A DNA stretch of 64,000 nt from JACDHG01 sp963811585 (GTDB lineage Bacteria > Actinomycetota > Actinomycetes > Propionibacteriales > Nocardioidaceae), in NCBI GenBank assembly GCA_963811585.1, contig CAWERR010000008.1, positions 248,001-312,000 of the forward strand, in the 5' to 3' direction. The notes below the pieces were generated by a model. That model made no database searches and was not told the DNA's origin. It saw nothing but the letters and a program-made list of their open reading frames with translations. The translations under genes and the position numbers were made by a program. Of the stretch, positions 37,759-48,444 are shown in pieces. Positions within the stretch are counted from its first letter, which is position 1. Each line of letters begins with the position of its first letter.

Positions 37759-37865
37759 GCGACGCCGCCGGTCCACCCGATCTGGCGCTGGCCGGGTCGG
37801 GGTGGTTGGGTGATTCGCGTGCGGATGACGTCGAGCCGACCTTCCCCGCCGCAGGAGGAGACGAC

Positions 37866-38683
37866 ATGACGACGCGTGACAAGCCCTGGCCCACCGGAAC
37901 TCCGTGCTGGGTCGACCTGCTGGTGGACGACATCGCCGCTGCACAGACGTTCTACGGCGACCTGTTCGGCTGGGAGTTCGAGGGGCCGGCGACGAGTCGC
38001 GCGGATACGTGATGGGCGAGATCGACGGCCAGCCCGTGGCCGGGATCGGTCCCCGCCCCGAGGGGCTCGACGTGCCGAGTGTCTGGACGACGTACCTCGC
38101 GACCGACGACGCCGACGACACCGCTCAGAGGATCACCGAGCAGGGCGGCAGCCTTCTCCTGCAGCCGTTCGACGTGTTTGACATCGGACGGATGGGGGTG
38201 GCCTTCGATCCCGGCGGTGCGGCCTTCGGGATCTGGGAGGCGAAATCCCACCTCGGCGCAGGCATCGTCAACGTCGCCGGGGCCCTGACCTGGAACGAGT
38301 GCATGACTCGTCACTACGACAGCTCGCTGGAGTTCTATCGCGACGTCTTCGGCTTCGAGTTCGACGACGTCGCCGGCGATGAGGGCATCCGTTACTCGCT
38401 TGTCACCGTCGACGGGGCCGCGGTCGCCGGGCTCGGCGAGCTGACCGACGATGTTCCCGAGGAGATCCCCGGACACTGGATGACGTTCTTCGCCGCCGAC
38501 GACACGGACGCAGCCCTGGACAAGGCGGCCGGTCTCGGCGCGGTCGTCCGGGTTCCTGCGAGCGACACACCGTACGGCCGGATGGCCGTGCTCGAAGGCC
38601 CCCAGGGCGAGGTCTTCTCAGTGATCACCGTCGTCGACATCGGAGGTCTGCCCAACGGCGGCGGGAACCACCGGGCCTCATGA
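37866..38683 (+). CDS. Two-domain VOC (glyoxalase-like) protein
   Basis: Two consecutive VOC modules: residues 1-125 (TPCWVDLLVDDIAAAQTFYG, DLFGWEF, GRMGVAFDPGGAAFGIWEA) and 130-265 (TWNECMTRHYDSSLEFYRDV, FGFEFDD, GRMAVLEGPQGEVFSVI). This is the pattern of actinobacterial glyoxalase/bleomycin-resistance-like proteins (CFP30B type). One G missing from a G-run near 37985 splits the first module. GGAGGAGA lies a few bases before the ATG. Function unassigned. Confidence 0.87.
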
Positions 38684-38899
38684 CCTGAGCGGGCTCACCT
38701 GCCTGAACCGACTCTATGTACGCATACAGCCTCCACATCCTGGTGCGTGTCGCAGCTGACCGCCTGATCTGCTCCGTCAGGATGCCTCCGGCTAACTGAG
38801 TCCGAGCGCCGAGCGATGTGCCCCACCACCCCCGGCTGGGAAGCCCGCGCCGACGAGCTGGGGCCGACAGTCGCGCGATCAATGCGGCCGTAGACGTAA

Positions 38900-39085
38900 T
38901 TGCTCATAGCGGTACAAAAAGTATCGGGTCAAAACTACAACGTTGTAATTCGTCAAGCCGACACGCCGTGGGGCGCAGTGTTTCTTTGGGAAAACTGTTC
39001 CCCCTGGGGCCAAAGGTGGCTACGGTCCAACTCGTAAGCGAAAGCCCGGCCGCCGGGGAAGGGCGGCCGGACTTTTTTCCGTCAG
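38900..39085 (+). promoter_or_regulatory. Structured leader (candidate riboswitch/attenuator) of the NlpC/P60 gene
   Basis: Part of a gene-free stretch 38684-39100; nothing recognisable lies in its first 200 bases. From about 38925 there is a perfect 12-base palindrome TACAACGTTGTA at 38936-38947, a foldback GGGAA-AACTG-TTCCC near 38988-39002, and GGGCC...GGTCC near 39007-39028. Then comes an intrinsic terminator ending about 22 bases before the start codon. A terminator directly ahead of its own gene implies conditional readthrough. NlpC/P60 genes of actinobacteria are often controlled by c-di-AMP (ydaO) riboswitches, but I cannot match that consensus by eye. Confidence 0.5.
39046..39078 (+). 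terminator. Intrinsic terminator in the NlpC/P60 leader
   Basis: CCGGCCGCC (39046-39054) pairs perfectly with GGCGGCCGG (39062-39070) around a seven-base GGGGAAG loop and is followed by ACTTTTTT (39071-39078). This is the clearest T-tailed terminator in the window, and it lies 22 bases upstream of a GTG start on the same strand. Confidence 0.85.
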
Positions 39086-39100
39086 GCGAGAGGGACGACC

Positions 39101-40469
39101 GTGTCAGCGCGATTCCGGGCCAAGGTTGTGGCGCTGTCGGCCGCGTTGGTGGTCTCCGTGGCGCTCATCCCCGCAGCACACGCCGACCCCGATAATCCGG
39201 TGATCCCGAGCCGGCAGGCCGTCGAGGACGCCCAGCAGGCCGTCACCGACACCGAGCGCTCGGTCGCCGCCATCCAGGCCGACCTAGCCGCAGCCAACCA
39301 GCAGCTCGTCGACCTCGCGATCGTGGCTGAGCAGGCGTCCGAGGCGTACAACGGCGCGCTCATCCGTTGGCAGGATGCGAAGGAAGCGGCCAGGATCGCC
39401 CAGCAGAAGGCAGTGAACGCCGCCGCGCACCAAGAAGATGCCCGGTCGTCGCTCGTCACCTACATGGTGGAGGAGCAGGCTTCCGGCTCCCAGATGACCA
39501 ACTTCAGCCTGGCGCTGACGTCGGACGGGCCGCACTCGCTCATCACTCAGATGTCCGCGTACGACGCCTCGACTCGTGGCCTCGACGCCAGCTATCAGAA
39601 CTGGCAGGCAGCCGCCGAGCTGTCGAAGGTGTACCAGGCCAGCGCCGAAGACGCCTTGGATGTAGCGGCCAGCGCGAAGCAAGAGGCATCTGACGCGCGA
39701 CGGGCCGCCGCCGATGCTGTGCAGGCACAGCAAGACGCCGTCATCATCATCGACGCACAGCGAGCCAGCCTGATGGCGGAGCTGGCCCGGGTGCAGAACA
39801 TCTCCGTTGCCCTGGCAACTGAACGTCAAGAGGGTCTCGAGCAACGTCGACAGGCCCGCATCGCCGAGGAGCGCCGTCTCGAGCAGCTTGCGCAGGAGCG
39901 AGCCGAACGCCGCGAGGCGGCCAGGCTCGCGGACCTGCGGGAGCAACGACGTGAGAACGCCGCTGAGGCAGAGCGTCGGGAGCAGCGACGCGAGGATCGA
40001 CGCGACGACAACGACAACGACAACCCCGGGCCCAACCCGCCGCCGCCACCTCCACCCCCGCCGCCGCCACCACCCCCGCCGCCTCCGCCGCCCCGACGCA
40101 CGGCGGTGCCCGAGCCGCAATCAACTTCGCCTACGCGCAGCTCGGCGAGCCCTACGTCTGGGGAGCCGCAGGCCCCGACTCGTGGGACTGCTCCGGGCTG
40201 ACGATGGGCGCCTGGGCGCAATGCCGGGGTCTAGCTGCCGCACTACTCCGTAGCGCAGTACGCCGCGACCACGCCGATCTCGTCGGCCAGCCTGCGTCCA
40301 GGCGACCTGATCTTCTGGGCGAGCAACTCCTCCGACCCGGGCACGATCTTCCACGTCGCGCTCTACATCGGCGGCGGCAACATGATCCACGCGCCCCGCA
40401 CCGGTGTCCCGGTCAAGGTGCGAGAGCATCTGGTACTGGGAGAGCCCGGACTTCTTCGGCCGTCCCTGA
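39101..40469 (+). CDS. Secreted NlpC/P60 peptidoglycan hydrolase (frameshifted near the 3' end)
   Basis: Signal peptide MSARFRAKVVALSAALVVSV ending near AHA. A coiled-coil region of about 240 residues, rich in A/E/Q/R (VEDAQQAVTDTERSVAAIQA to RREQRREDRRDDNDNDN), resembles the N-terminal coil of RipA-type enzymes. A linker of about 18 prolines comes next, then the catalytic domain: INFAYAQLGEPYVWGAAGPD, SWDCSGLT (nucleophile cysteine), GDLIFWA, and IFHVALYIGGG (histidine), ending SPDFFGRP. It is expected to cut the D-Glu-DAP bond in septal peptidoglycan. Frame breaks lie just after the proline run, at about 40225 and about 40425. GTG start with GAGAGGG upstream. Confidence 0.9.
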
Positions 40470-40474
40470 TCTAG

Positions 40475-41033
40475 TCAGTGCGCGCCGGCGCCGCTGCCGT
40501 GGTCGGCCGGGTTCGCGCCAGGCGCCGTGAAGAGCGTGCGGGACCCTTCGCCGTGCAGGTCGACGTGGCGCTGCTGCGACGCCCGGATCTCCGCCTCGGC
40601 CTCGACCCGGCCGACCCAGGTGGCGCCCTCGACCGACTTCCCGGGCTCCAGGTCCTTGTAGACCTCGAAGAAGTGCTGGATCTCGAGCCGGTCGAACTCG
40701 GCCAGGTGATGGATGTCGCGCAGGTGCTCCTGGCGCGGGTCGTCGGCGGGCACGCAGAGCACCTTGTCGTCGCCGCCCTTCTCGTCGGTCATCCGGAACA
40801 TCCCGATCGCGCGGGCCGGATCAGGCAGCCGGGAAACGTCGGCTCCGGCAGCAGCACGAGGCGTCGAGCGGGTCGCCGTCGAGGCCGAGGGTGTCGTCGA
40901 TGAAGCCGTAGTCGGCGGGGTACTGAGTCGCGGTGAACAGGGTGCGGTCGAGCCTGATCCGGCCGGTGACGTGGTCGACCTCGTACTTGTTGCGTTGCCC
41001 CTTGGGAATCTCGATCGTCACGTCGAAGTCCAC
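40475..41033 (-). CDS. ppa: Inorganic pyrophosphatase (frameshifted)
   Basis: Soluble family-I pyrophosphatase: FDVTIEIPKGQRNKYEVDH, RTLFTATQYPADYGFIDDTL, GLDGDPLDA (metal-binding aspartates), VLLPEPTFPGCLI, FRMTDEKGGDDKVLCVPADD, and IQHFFEVYKDLEPGKSVEG. Indels near 40855 and 40810 interrupt the middle. The GTG giving VDFDVT is preferred because GAGGA stands 8 bases before it; an ATG three codons upstream is the alternative. Convergent with the NlpC/P60 gene and divergent from dacB, as in mycobacteria, where ppa faces dacB. Confidence 0.93.
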
Positions 41034-41120
41034 GCTGCACATCCTCGTCGGTCGCGACTCCTGGTGGCGACGGAGTTCGGTCTGCCTCGCTAGTGTCCCC
41101 TACGTGAGCCTACGTTGTGC

Positions 41121-42603
41121 ATGTCCCGACAGCCGGCGCAAGTACGTCGGGTCCGGGTCGGCGCGCCGCGACGACTCCGGCAGCGCTGATGCACACGCTT
41201 GGTGCCGGTCGTCGTGGTGCTCGTCTTGGCGGCAGGCTACGCCGCGTCTGACCGGTTCGATCCCGTCGCTCACCGACGACCGAGGACACGTGCCGTCGCT
41301 CACCATGGCCGAGCCGCTCGACACCTGGCGCCGGGGCTTGACCTTCCGACGAGCCCGCCGCTGCGCCCGCAGTGCTCGACCCCGAGCTGGCTCGCTGCAC
41401 GCTCGGCGACCGCCCAGCTGCGTCCAGCAGCTGTTGGCGAAGGCGTCGACGTCCGGAAGCTCGGGCGGCACACGGTCGTCGAGGTCTGCCGACGTCTCGG
41501 CGAACCAGCCGCTGATCGTCGACCGGCGGATCCGCCACACGTGACGCCGGCGTCGACGCTGAAGCTGCTGACCTCGTGGCCGCGCTGGCCACTCGGGCCG
41601 CAGCACCGCTTCGCGACCCGGTCGTCACCGGGCGGAGTCCCGCGACCGGTCGTGCTGGTCGGCGGCGGCGACCCGCTGCTGACCGGACCGCCTGCCGACG
41701 CGGCCCGACGTCGTACCCGCGGCAGGCGACCCTGGCGCGCTCGCCCGGCAGACCGCCGACGCGCTTCGCGCCGACGGCGTCCGCAAGGTCGGGCTCGGGT
41801 ACGACGCCTCGCTGTTCACCGGTCCGGCCGTCAACCCGCACTGGCAGCCCAGCTACATCCCGGAGTCGATCGTCAGCCCGATCAGCGCCTTGTGGGTCGA
41901 CGAAGGGCGCAGCGTGCACGGCCTCGCGCAGCGGGTCACCGACCCCGCCGCGACCGCTGCCCAGCGGTTCGCCGACCTGCTCCAAGCGCGGGCATCGACG
42001 TCCGGCAGCGTCCAGACAGGCGACGCGCCCGCAACAACGCCGAACCGGTGGCGTCGGTCGAGTCGGCCCCGCTGGGCGCAGATCGTTCAGCACGTGCTCG
42101 AGATCAGTGACAACGAGGCGCGGAGGTGCTGCTGCGCCAGGCCGCGATCGCAGCTGGCCGGCCGGGCTCGTCCGCAGCTGGCGTCACGGCCGTCCAGGAC
42201 ACCCTCGCCGAGCTCGGCATCGACATGTCGCGGTTGCACGATGTACGACGGCAGCGGGCTGTCGCGCGACAACCGGGTCGCCGTCGCGACCCTCGTCCAG
42301 GTGCTCCAGGCGGCGGCGGACCCGGACCAACCCGCGCTGCGGGCCGTGGTGTCCACGCTGCCGGTCGCCGGCTTCTCCGGCAGCCTGGACTACCGCTTCG
42401 TCGCCGCCCGGCGGGCTTCGGTCGGTGCGGGCCAAGACGGGACCCTGACCGGCGTGCACGGTCTGGCGGGCTGGTGGCCACCGCAGACGGCGAGCCGCTT
42501 GTGTTTGCCGCCGTCGCCGACGAGGTGCCGGTCCGGCTCACCCTGGACGCCCGGGCACAGCTGGACCGGATCGCGGCAGCGCTCGCCACCTGCGGCTGCC
42601 TAA
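41121..42603 (+). CDS. dacB: D-alanyl-D-alanine carboxypeptidase/endopeptidase, PBP4 type (heavily frameshifted)
   Basis: Exported penicillin-binding protein with an N-terminal membrane segment (VPVVVVLVLAAGYAAS). The catalytic motifs are scattered over frames: PASTLKLLT (S-x-x-K), EISDNEA (S-x-N), MYDGSGLSRDNRVAVATLVQ, and AKTGTLTGVHGLAG (K-T-G). Other matches are VLVGGGDPLLTG, ADALRADGVRKVGLGYDASL and YIPESIVSPISALWVDEGR. It trims peptidoglycan cross-links. Ten or more one-base indels, mostly insertions, so its ends are approximate; the start is taken at the ATG giving MSRQPAQVRRV. A direct-repeat cluster follows the stop. Confidence 0.85.
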
Positions 42604-42620
42604 CTGCCGAGCTGTCGTTA

Positions 42621-42698
42621 GTTGACCCGTCACTTAGTCCGTTGACCCGTCACTCGTGGTCCGTTGACCCGTCACTCGTGGTCCGTCGAGCCGTCAGT
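42621..42698 (+). repeat. Four direct repeats of a 22-bp unit between dacB and the DUF2342 gene
   Basis: Core GTTGACCCGTCACT begins at 42621, 42641 and 42663, with a degenerate copy at about 42685. The full unit is GTTGACCCGTCACTCGTGGTCC. In reverse complement it agrees with the 11.3-kb unit at about 13 of 22 ungapped positions (shared CACG..TG.CG pattern), so the two clusters may belong to one family. Confidence 0.8.
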
Positions 42699-42831
42699 GG
42701 TGGTCACCTGTGTCGCCAGCGTCGCCCACCGCGTCGGTGCCCCGCAGGACGGTTACCAGCCGCGTCGTACGGTGGAGGTCGAGGTTTCCCGCCGTCGGCA
42801 GGTGCGGGTGCACACGAGAGGGGACGTGACG

Positions 42832-43926
42832 ATGGACGAGCAGGAGACCGCGGACATGGTCGACTGGGACCTCGCGGTCACGACGGCCAAGCGGCTGATG
42901 CGGCCGAGCCCCGAGATCAGCCGCGACGAGGCCCGCGCAGGTCGTCGAGGACCTGCGCGCGGGCGCGGCCGACTCCGAGGGCCATGTCCGCGAGTTCACC
43001 GGGCTGCACGCCGAGGCCGCGACCGCGCCGGTCCTGGTGATCGACCGGGTCGGCTGGGTCGCAGGCCAACGCCGACGGGTTCCGGCAGGTGCTCCGTCCG
43101 CTCGATGGCGAAGATGCGCGAGAAGCGCGGCGCAGCCGAGCGGCGGTATGACGGCCGCGATCGGGTCGCGGGTCACCGGCCTCGAGGCGGGTGGCCTGCT
43201 GGCCTTCCTGTCCAACAAGGTGCTCGGCCAGTTCGACCCGTTCTGGAGCAGCGACGGCAGCCGGGTGGCCACGGCGGGCCGGCTGCTCGCTGGTGGCGCC
43301 CGAACATCGTCCACGTCGAGCGCGAGCTCGGCGTCGACCCGCGCGACTTCCGGCTCTGGGTCTGCCTGCACGAGGAGACCCACCGGGTGCAGTTCACCGC
43401 GGTGCCGTGGCTGCGCGAGCACCTGCTCGGCGAGATGACGGGCCTGCTCGAGAGCACCGACCTCGACCCGCAGAAGCTCGCCGTCGATGATGCGGGACGC
43501 GATCGAGCGGGTCGGCAAGCTGGTCAAGGGCGACAGCGAGCGTCTCGCTGCTCGACGTGCTGCAGACGCCGGAGCAGAAGGAGGTCGTCGAGCGGATCAC
43601 CGCGGTGATGTCGCTGCTCGAGGGCCATGCCGACGTGGTGATGGACGGCGTCGGGCCCGTCGGTGATCCCGTCGGTCGACCAGATCCGCGGCCAAGTTCA
43701 CCCAGCGTCGCGCCGGCGCCGGGCCGATGGACCAGATGGTGCGCCGGCTGCTCGGCTTCGACGCCAAGCTGCGGCAGTACCGCGACGGCGCGACGCTTCG
43801 TCCGCGGCGTGGTCGACAAGGTCGGCATGGACGGCTTCAACGCCGTCTGGGCCGAGCCCGACCAACCTGCCGGGCAAGGCCGAGATCGCCGACCCGGCGC
43901 TGTGGGTGCGCCGGGTCCACGGCTGA
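42832..43926 (+). CDS. Zincin-like metalloprotease of the DUF2342 family (frameshifted)
   Basis: Reads MDEQETADMVDWDLAVTTAK, EFTGLHAEAA, VLVIDRVGWV, FLSNKVLGQFDPFW, and the zinc motif WVCLHEETHRVQFTAVPWL (H-E-x-x-H), followed by EQKEVVERITAVMSLLEGHA, DVVMDGVGPSVIPSVDQIRG and WAEPTNLPGKAEIADP. This is the family once described as F420-biosynthesis-associated, found next to tilS in actinobacteria (Rv3626c type). Cytoplasmic by lack of signal peptide; substrate unknown. GAGGGGA stands before the ATG. About eight indels. Confidence 0.86.
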
Positions 43927-43949
43927 GAGCCGGCCGTGCCGGTCGTGAC

Positions 43950-44922
43950 TCGGCCGGCTCGACCCGGCCGTCGCCGCACGTACGGCGGGCCGTTCGGACG
44001 AGTGCGCCGACCTCGAGCCCGGGAGCCGCGGTCGTCGTCGCGTGCTCCGGGGGCGCCGACTCGATGGCGCTCGCGGCTGCGGCGGTCTTCGAGGCCGGCA
44101 AGGCGGGCTGGCTGGTCGCGTGCCGCTGTCGTCGACCACGGGCTGCAGCCCGAGTCCGCGCGACGTCGCGCCGAGGTCGTCGACCGGCTGCGCGCGCTCG
44201 GCTGCGAGCGGGTCGACGTGTCGTCGCCGTCGACGGTCGGCACGGAGGGCGGACCGGAGGCCGCCGCCAGGGCGCCCGGTACGCCGCCCTGACCGAGTCT
44301 GCGGCCGACGCGACGACGCCATCGTGCTGCTCGGACACACCCTCGACGACCAGGCGGAGACGGTGCTGCTCGGGCTGGCCCGGGGAAGCGGCGCTGCGCT
44401 CGCTGGCCGGCATGGCTGCCGTCGCGCGGCCGGCTTCCGCCGGCCACTGCTCGGCTGCGACGCGCGGCGACACCGAGCAGGCCTGCCTGGTGCAGGGCTC
44501 GAGACCTGGGACGACCCGCACAACGACGACGCCGGTTCGCGCGGGTCCGGGTGCGGCGTGACGGTGCTGCCGCGTCCTCGAGGCCGAGCTCGGGCCCGGC
44601 GTGATCGACGCGCTGGCCCGGACGCGACCCGGCTCGCGCGCGACGACGCCGACGCGCTCGACGGCTGGGCCGCCGATCTGCGGGTGACGGCCGCGCGATC
44701 CGACGGCGGGCTCGACGTCGACGTGCTGGCGGCGAGCCCGCCTGCCGTCCGTCGCCGGGTGCTGCGTCAGGCGGCGCTGCGAGCGCGGGCTGTCCGCCGG
44801 CCGACCTGATCGCCGTAGCACCTCGACGCGGTCGACCGACTCCTGACCGACTGGCACGGGCAAGGACCGCATCGACCTGCCCGGCCACGTGCGTGGCCAG
44901 CCGCGACGAGGGGCTGCTGTGA
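43950..44922 (+). CDS. tilS: tRNA(Ile)-lysidine synthase (frameshifted)
   Basis: PP-loop ATPase that converts the C34 of a tRNA-Ile to lysidine. The signature VVVACSGGADSMALAAAAVF is intact. It is followed, over shifting frames, by AAVVDHGLQPESARRRAEVV, LRALGCERVDV, VLLGHTLDDQAETVLLGLAR and a C-terminal half with GPGVIDALARTATRLARDDA and RRRVLRQAALRA, ending RASRDEGLL. Length near 320 aa. The start is approximate because the first 30 codons contain indels. Placed between the DUF2342 gene and hpt as in mycobacteria. Confidence 0.88.
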
Positions 44923-45014
44923 CGTGCCGCCGGCCCAGGGCTGTGGGAGGCTGAGCGAGCGCGCTGTGCCGTGGACGCTGACGTCGGTGACCGCCATCCC
45001 CCTGGAGCCGACCT

Positions 45015-45572
45015 GTGGACGAGCAGCCACGTCGAAGGCGACCTCGCCTCGATCCTGATCACCGAGGAGCGAGATCCAGGCTCGGCTCGCTGAGCTGGCC
45101 GCCGAGATCGAGGCGGACTACGAGGGCCGCGACCTGCTGCTCGTCGGCGTGCTCAAGGGCGCCGTGATGGTGATGGCCGACCTCGCCCGGTCGCTCGACC
45201 GGCACGTGTCGATGGACTGGATGGCGGTCTCGTCGTACGGCTCCGGCACGACGTCGTCCGGCGTCGTCCGCATCCTCAAGGACCTCGACACCGACATCAC
45301 CGGCAAGCACGTGCTGATCGCCGAGGACATCATCGACACCGGGCTCACCTTGTCGTGGCTGGTCGTCGAACCTGAAGTCCCGCGGCCCCGCCTCGGTCGA
45401 GATCTGCACGCTGCTGCGCAAGCCCGACGCGCATGCAGATGGCGGTCGACGTGAAGTACGTCGGCTTCGACATCCCCAACGAGTTCGTCGTCGGCTACGG
45501 CCTCGACTACGCCGAGCAGTACCGCAACCTGCGCTCCATCGGCGACCCTCGCCCCGCACGTCTACTCGCTGA
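45015..45572 (+). CDS. hpt: Hypoxanthine phosphoribosyltransferase (frameshifted)
   Basis: Purine salvage enzyme. HVEGDLASILITEEEIQARL is followed by DLLLVGVLKGAVMVMADLAR, DWMAVSSYGSGTTSSGVVRI, the PRPP loop HVLIAEDIIDTGLTLSWLV, YVGFDIPNEFVVGYGLDYAE and YRNLRSIGDLAPHVYS. The middle 300 bases are in one clean frame. Indels near 45030, 45070, 45370, 45430 and 45550 affect the rest. GTG start. After correction the frame should end at the TGA near 45570. Confidence 0.92.
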
Positions 45573-45754
45573 GCGGCGTCACGAGGACGCGCTCGACCTG
45601 GTGGAGCGGGGGCGCGAGCCGGCGAGACGGGCCGACTTGGTCGCACGATTTCCGGCGGTGTGCCCAGCGGATTTTGTCCGTAGGTGACAATAGAGGCTCG
45701 ACATGTCACCTCGATCGGTAGGAGGAACGGGGCGTCTCAGCTCCGAGTACAAGC

Positions 45755-47814
45755 GTGAAGCGTTGGTTCCGTGGACCCTGGCTGTGGGTCGTCCTCTTTG
45801 CGATCGTCGTCCTCGTCGTCTTCGAGACGGTCTCGTCGCGCGGCGGCTACGAAGAGGTCAAGACCTCCAAGATGGTCAGCGACATCGACGACGGCGAGGT
45901 CAAGGAGCATCACCTTCGTCGACGGCGACCAGACGCATCCAGGCGACGACTCGACGACGGCACGAAGGTCCAGTCGCAGTGGCTCGGCCGACCAGGGCAT
46001 CCAGCTGCTCGACAAGGTGCAGAAGCAGATCGACGACGGCAACATCGACGACGACCTACAACGTCGAGGTGCCCAAGCCGAGCCTGTTCTGGAGCTTCGT
46101 CACCGGCTTCTTCCCGGTCATCTTGATCATCTTGTTCTTCCTCTTCATGATGAACAGCATGCAAGGCGGCGGCGGACGCGTGATGCAGTTCGCCAAGTCC
46201 AAGGCCAAGATGGTCAGCAAGGACACCCCGAAGACCACGTTCGCCGACGTCGCCGGCGCGACGAGGCGATCGAGGAGCTCGGCGAGATCAAGGAGTTCCT
46301 CCAGCAGCCGGCCAAGTTCCAGGCCGTCGGCGCCAAGATCCCCAAGGGCGTGCTGCTCTACGGCCCGCCCGGAACCGGCAAGACGCTGCTCGCCCGCGCC
46401 GTCGCCGGCGAGGCGAGCGTCCCCTTCTACTCGATCTCCGGCTCCGACTTCGTCGAGATGTTCGTCGGTGTCGGTGCCTCGCGTGTCCGCGACCTGTTCG
46501 AGCAGGCCAAGGAGAACGCCCCGGCGATCGTCTTCATCGACGAGATCGACGCCGTCGGCCGACACCGCGGCGCCGGCATGGGCGGCGGGCACGACGAGCG
46601 CGAGCAGACCCTGAACCAGCTGCTCGTCGAGATGGACGGCTTCGACGTCCGCGGCGGCGTCATCTTGATCGCCGCCACCAACCGTCCCGACGTGCTCGAC
46701 CCGGCCCTGCTGCGCCCCGGCCGCTTCGACCGGATGATCGGCGTCTCCGCTCCCAACATGGAGGGCCGCCACAAGATCCTGCAGGTCCACTCGCGCGGCA
46801 AGCCGATCGCGGCCGGCGTCGACCTGCTGGCGGTCGCGCGACGTACCCCGGGCTTCACCGGCGCCGACCTCGCCAACGTGCTCAACGAGGCCGCGCTGCT
46901 CACCGCTCGCCAGGACAAGAAGCTGATCGACGACCACCTGCTCGACGAGGCGATCGACCGCGTCAGCATGGGTCCGCAGCGCCACTCGCACCTGATGAGC
47001 GAGCAGGAGAAGCTGATGACGGCCTACCACGAGGGCGGCCACGCCCTCGTCGCGGCGGCGCTGCCCGGGCACCGACCCGGTCACCAAGATCACGATCCTG
47101 CCGCGCGGCCGCGCGCTCGGGTTACACCCAGGTGCTGCCCGAGGGCGACAAGTCGTCGATCTCGCGCAACGAGCTGCTCAACCAGCTGGCCTACGCCCTC
47201 GGCGGGCTGGCCGCCGAGCAGCTGATCTTCCACGACCCGACGACGGGCTCGTCCAACGACATCGAGAAGGCGACCAAGGTCGCCCGGGCGATGGTCACGA
47301 GCTACGGCATGAGCGAGCGGCTCGGCGCGGTGAAGCTCGGCGAGGACAACAGCGAGCCGTTCCTCGGCCGCGACTTCGGCCACACCCGCAACTACTCCGA
47401 GGAGATCGCGGCGATCATCGACGAGGAGATCAACAAGCTCCTCACGAACGCCCACCAGGAGGCGTTCGACATCCTCGTGCAGAACCGCGACGTCCTCGAC
47501 ACCCTCGTCACCGAGCTGCTCGAGAAGGAGACGATCGACCGCAAGGGTCTGGCCGACATCTTCTCCGAGATCCAGATGCGGCCGGAGCGGCCGGCCTGGA
47601 CCGGCTCGGACACCCGGATCCCGTCGACCATCCCGCCGGTCGACGTCCCGGCCGGGCTCAACGGCCGGCCGGAGCCGGCGGCGAGATCACGGTGTCGCCG
47701 GGCACGGAGACCGCCCAGTCGCCGCTGCCCGGCGACCGGCGCCAACCGTCCGACCGGCCCGCCCGGCGTCGCCGCCGCCGTGGTCCGCCGCTCGGGCCGC
47801 CGATGGGCTCCTAG
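45755..47814 (+). CDS. ftsH: ATP-dependent zinc metalloprotease FtsH (frameshifted at both ends)
   Basis: Membrane AAA+ protease for quality control. The first membrane segment is WFRGPWLWVVLFAIVVLVVF and the second FWSFVTGFFPVILIILFFLF. The AAA domain has LLYGPPGTGKTLLARAVAGE (Walker A), IVFIDEIDAVGRHRGAG (Walker B) and a clean second region of homology. The zinc site is MTAYHEGGHALVAAALPG. Starts at GTG (MKRWFRG) with GGAGGAACGG some 30 bases upstream. I place one-base insertions at about 45908, 45936, 45949, 45988 and 46053, a deletion near 46259, and more near 47070 and 47120. The central 800 bases are intact. The order hpt-ftsH-folE matches mycobacteria. Confidence 0.95.
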
Positions 47815-47821
47815 GACTGAG

Positions 47822-48433
47822 ATGGCGATCGACCCGGTCAGACGCTGCCCGGCGACGGCGACGGTCCCTGACTTCGACCACGACGCGGGCCGAGGCCGCC
47901 GTCCGCGAGCTGCTGATCGCCATCGGCGAGGATCCCGACCGCGAGGGGCTGCAGGCCACGCCCGGGCCGGGTCGCCCGCGCGTACGCCGAGATGTTCGGC
48001 GGCCTGCGGATGACAGCCCGAGGACGTGCTGACCACGACGTTCGACCTCGGCCACGACGAGCTGGTCCTGGTCAAGGACATCGAGGTCTGGTCGACGTGC
48101 GAGCACCACCTGGTGCCGTTCTACGGCGTCGCCCACGTCGGCTACGTCCCGAGCACCGACGGCCGGATCACCGGTCTGTCGAAGCTGGCCCGGCTGGTCG
48201 ACGTCTTCGCCCGGCGTCCGCAGGTCCAGGAGCGGCTGACCACGCAGGTCGCCGACTCGCTGATGGAGATCCTCAAGCCGCGCGGCGTGATCGCGGTCTT
48301 CGAGTGCGAGCACCTCTGCATGACGATGCGCGGCGTGCGCAAGCCCGGGTCCAAGACCGTCACCAGCGCCGTGCGCGGTCAGCTGCGCGATCCCGCCACC
48401 CGAGCCGAGGCGATGAGCCTCATCCTGGGTTAG
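47822..48433 (+). CDS. folE: GTP cyclohydrolase I (frameshifted at the 5' end)
   Basis: First step of folate synthesis, GTP to dihydroneopterin triphosphate. The clean frame from 48026 reads TTTFDLGHDELVLVKDIEVW, STCEHHLVPFYGVAHVGYVP (zinc Cys and His), ITGLSKLARLVDVFARRPQV, GVIAVFECEHLCMTMRGV (second zinc cysteine) and ends AEAMSLILG. The first 70 codons (MAIDPVRRC..., ELLIAIGEDPDREGLQATPA, YAEMFGGL) need three indel corrections. The ATG is 8 bases after the ftsH stop, so it heads the folate operon within the ftsH transcript. Confidence 0.94.
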
Positions 48434-48444
48434 CGCACACGTCG

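Noticed and set aside
38684..38907. Short minus-strand frames ahead of the NlpC/P60 leader
   Set aside because: No family resemblance or ribosome site; likely chance frames in intergenic DNA.
38936..38947. Confident assignment of TACAACGTTGTA to MtrA or another named regulator
   Set aside because: It is a perfect palindrome, but it does not match a regulator consensus I can state with confidence.
40035..40100. C-rich tract as a DNA structural or regulatory element
   Set aside because: It encodes the proline linker between coiled coil and catalytic domain of the NlpC/P60 protein; a structural role of the DNA is not needed.
43394..44872. Open frame of about 490 codons on the minus strand opposite the DUF2342 gene and tilS
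   Set aside because: Shadow of GC-rich coding sequence; no domain, no start signal, and the plus strand holds conserved genes.
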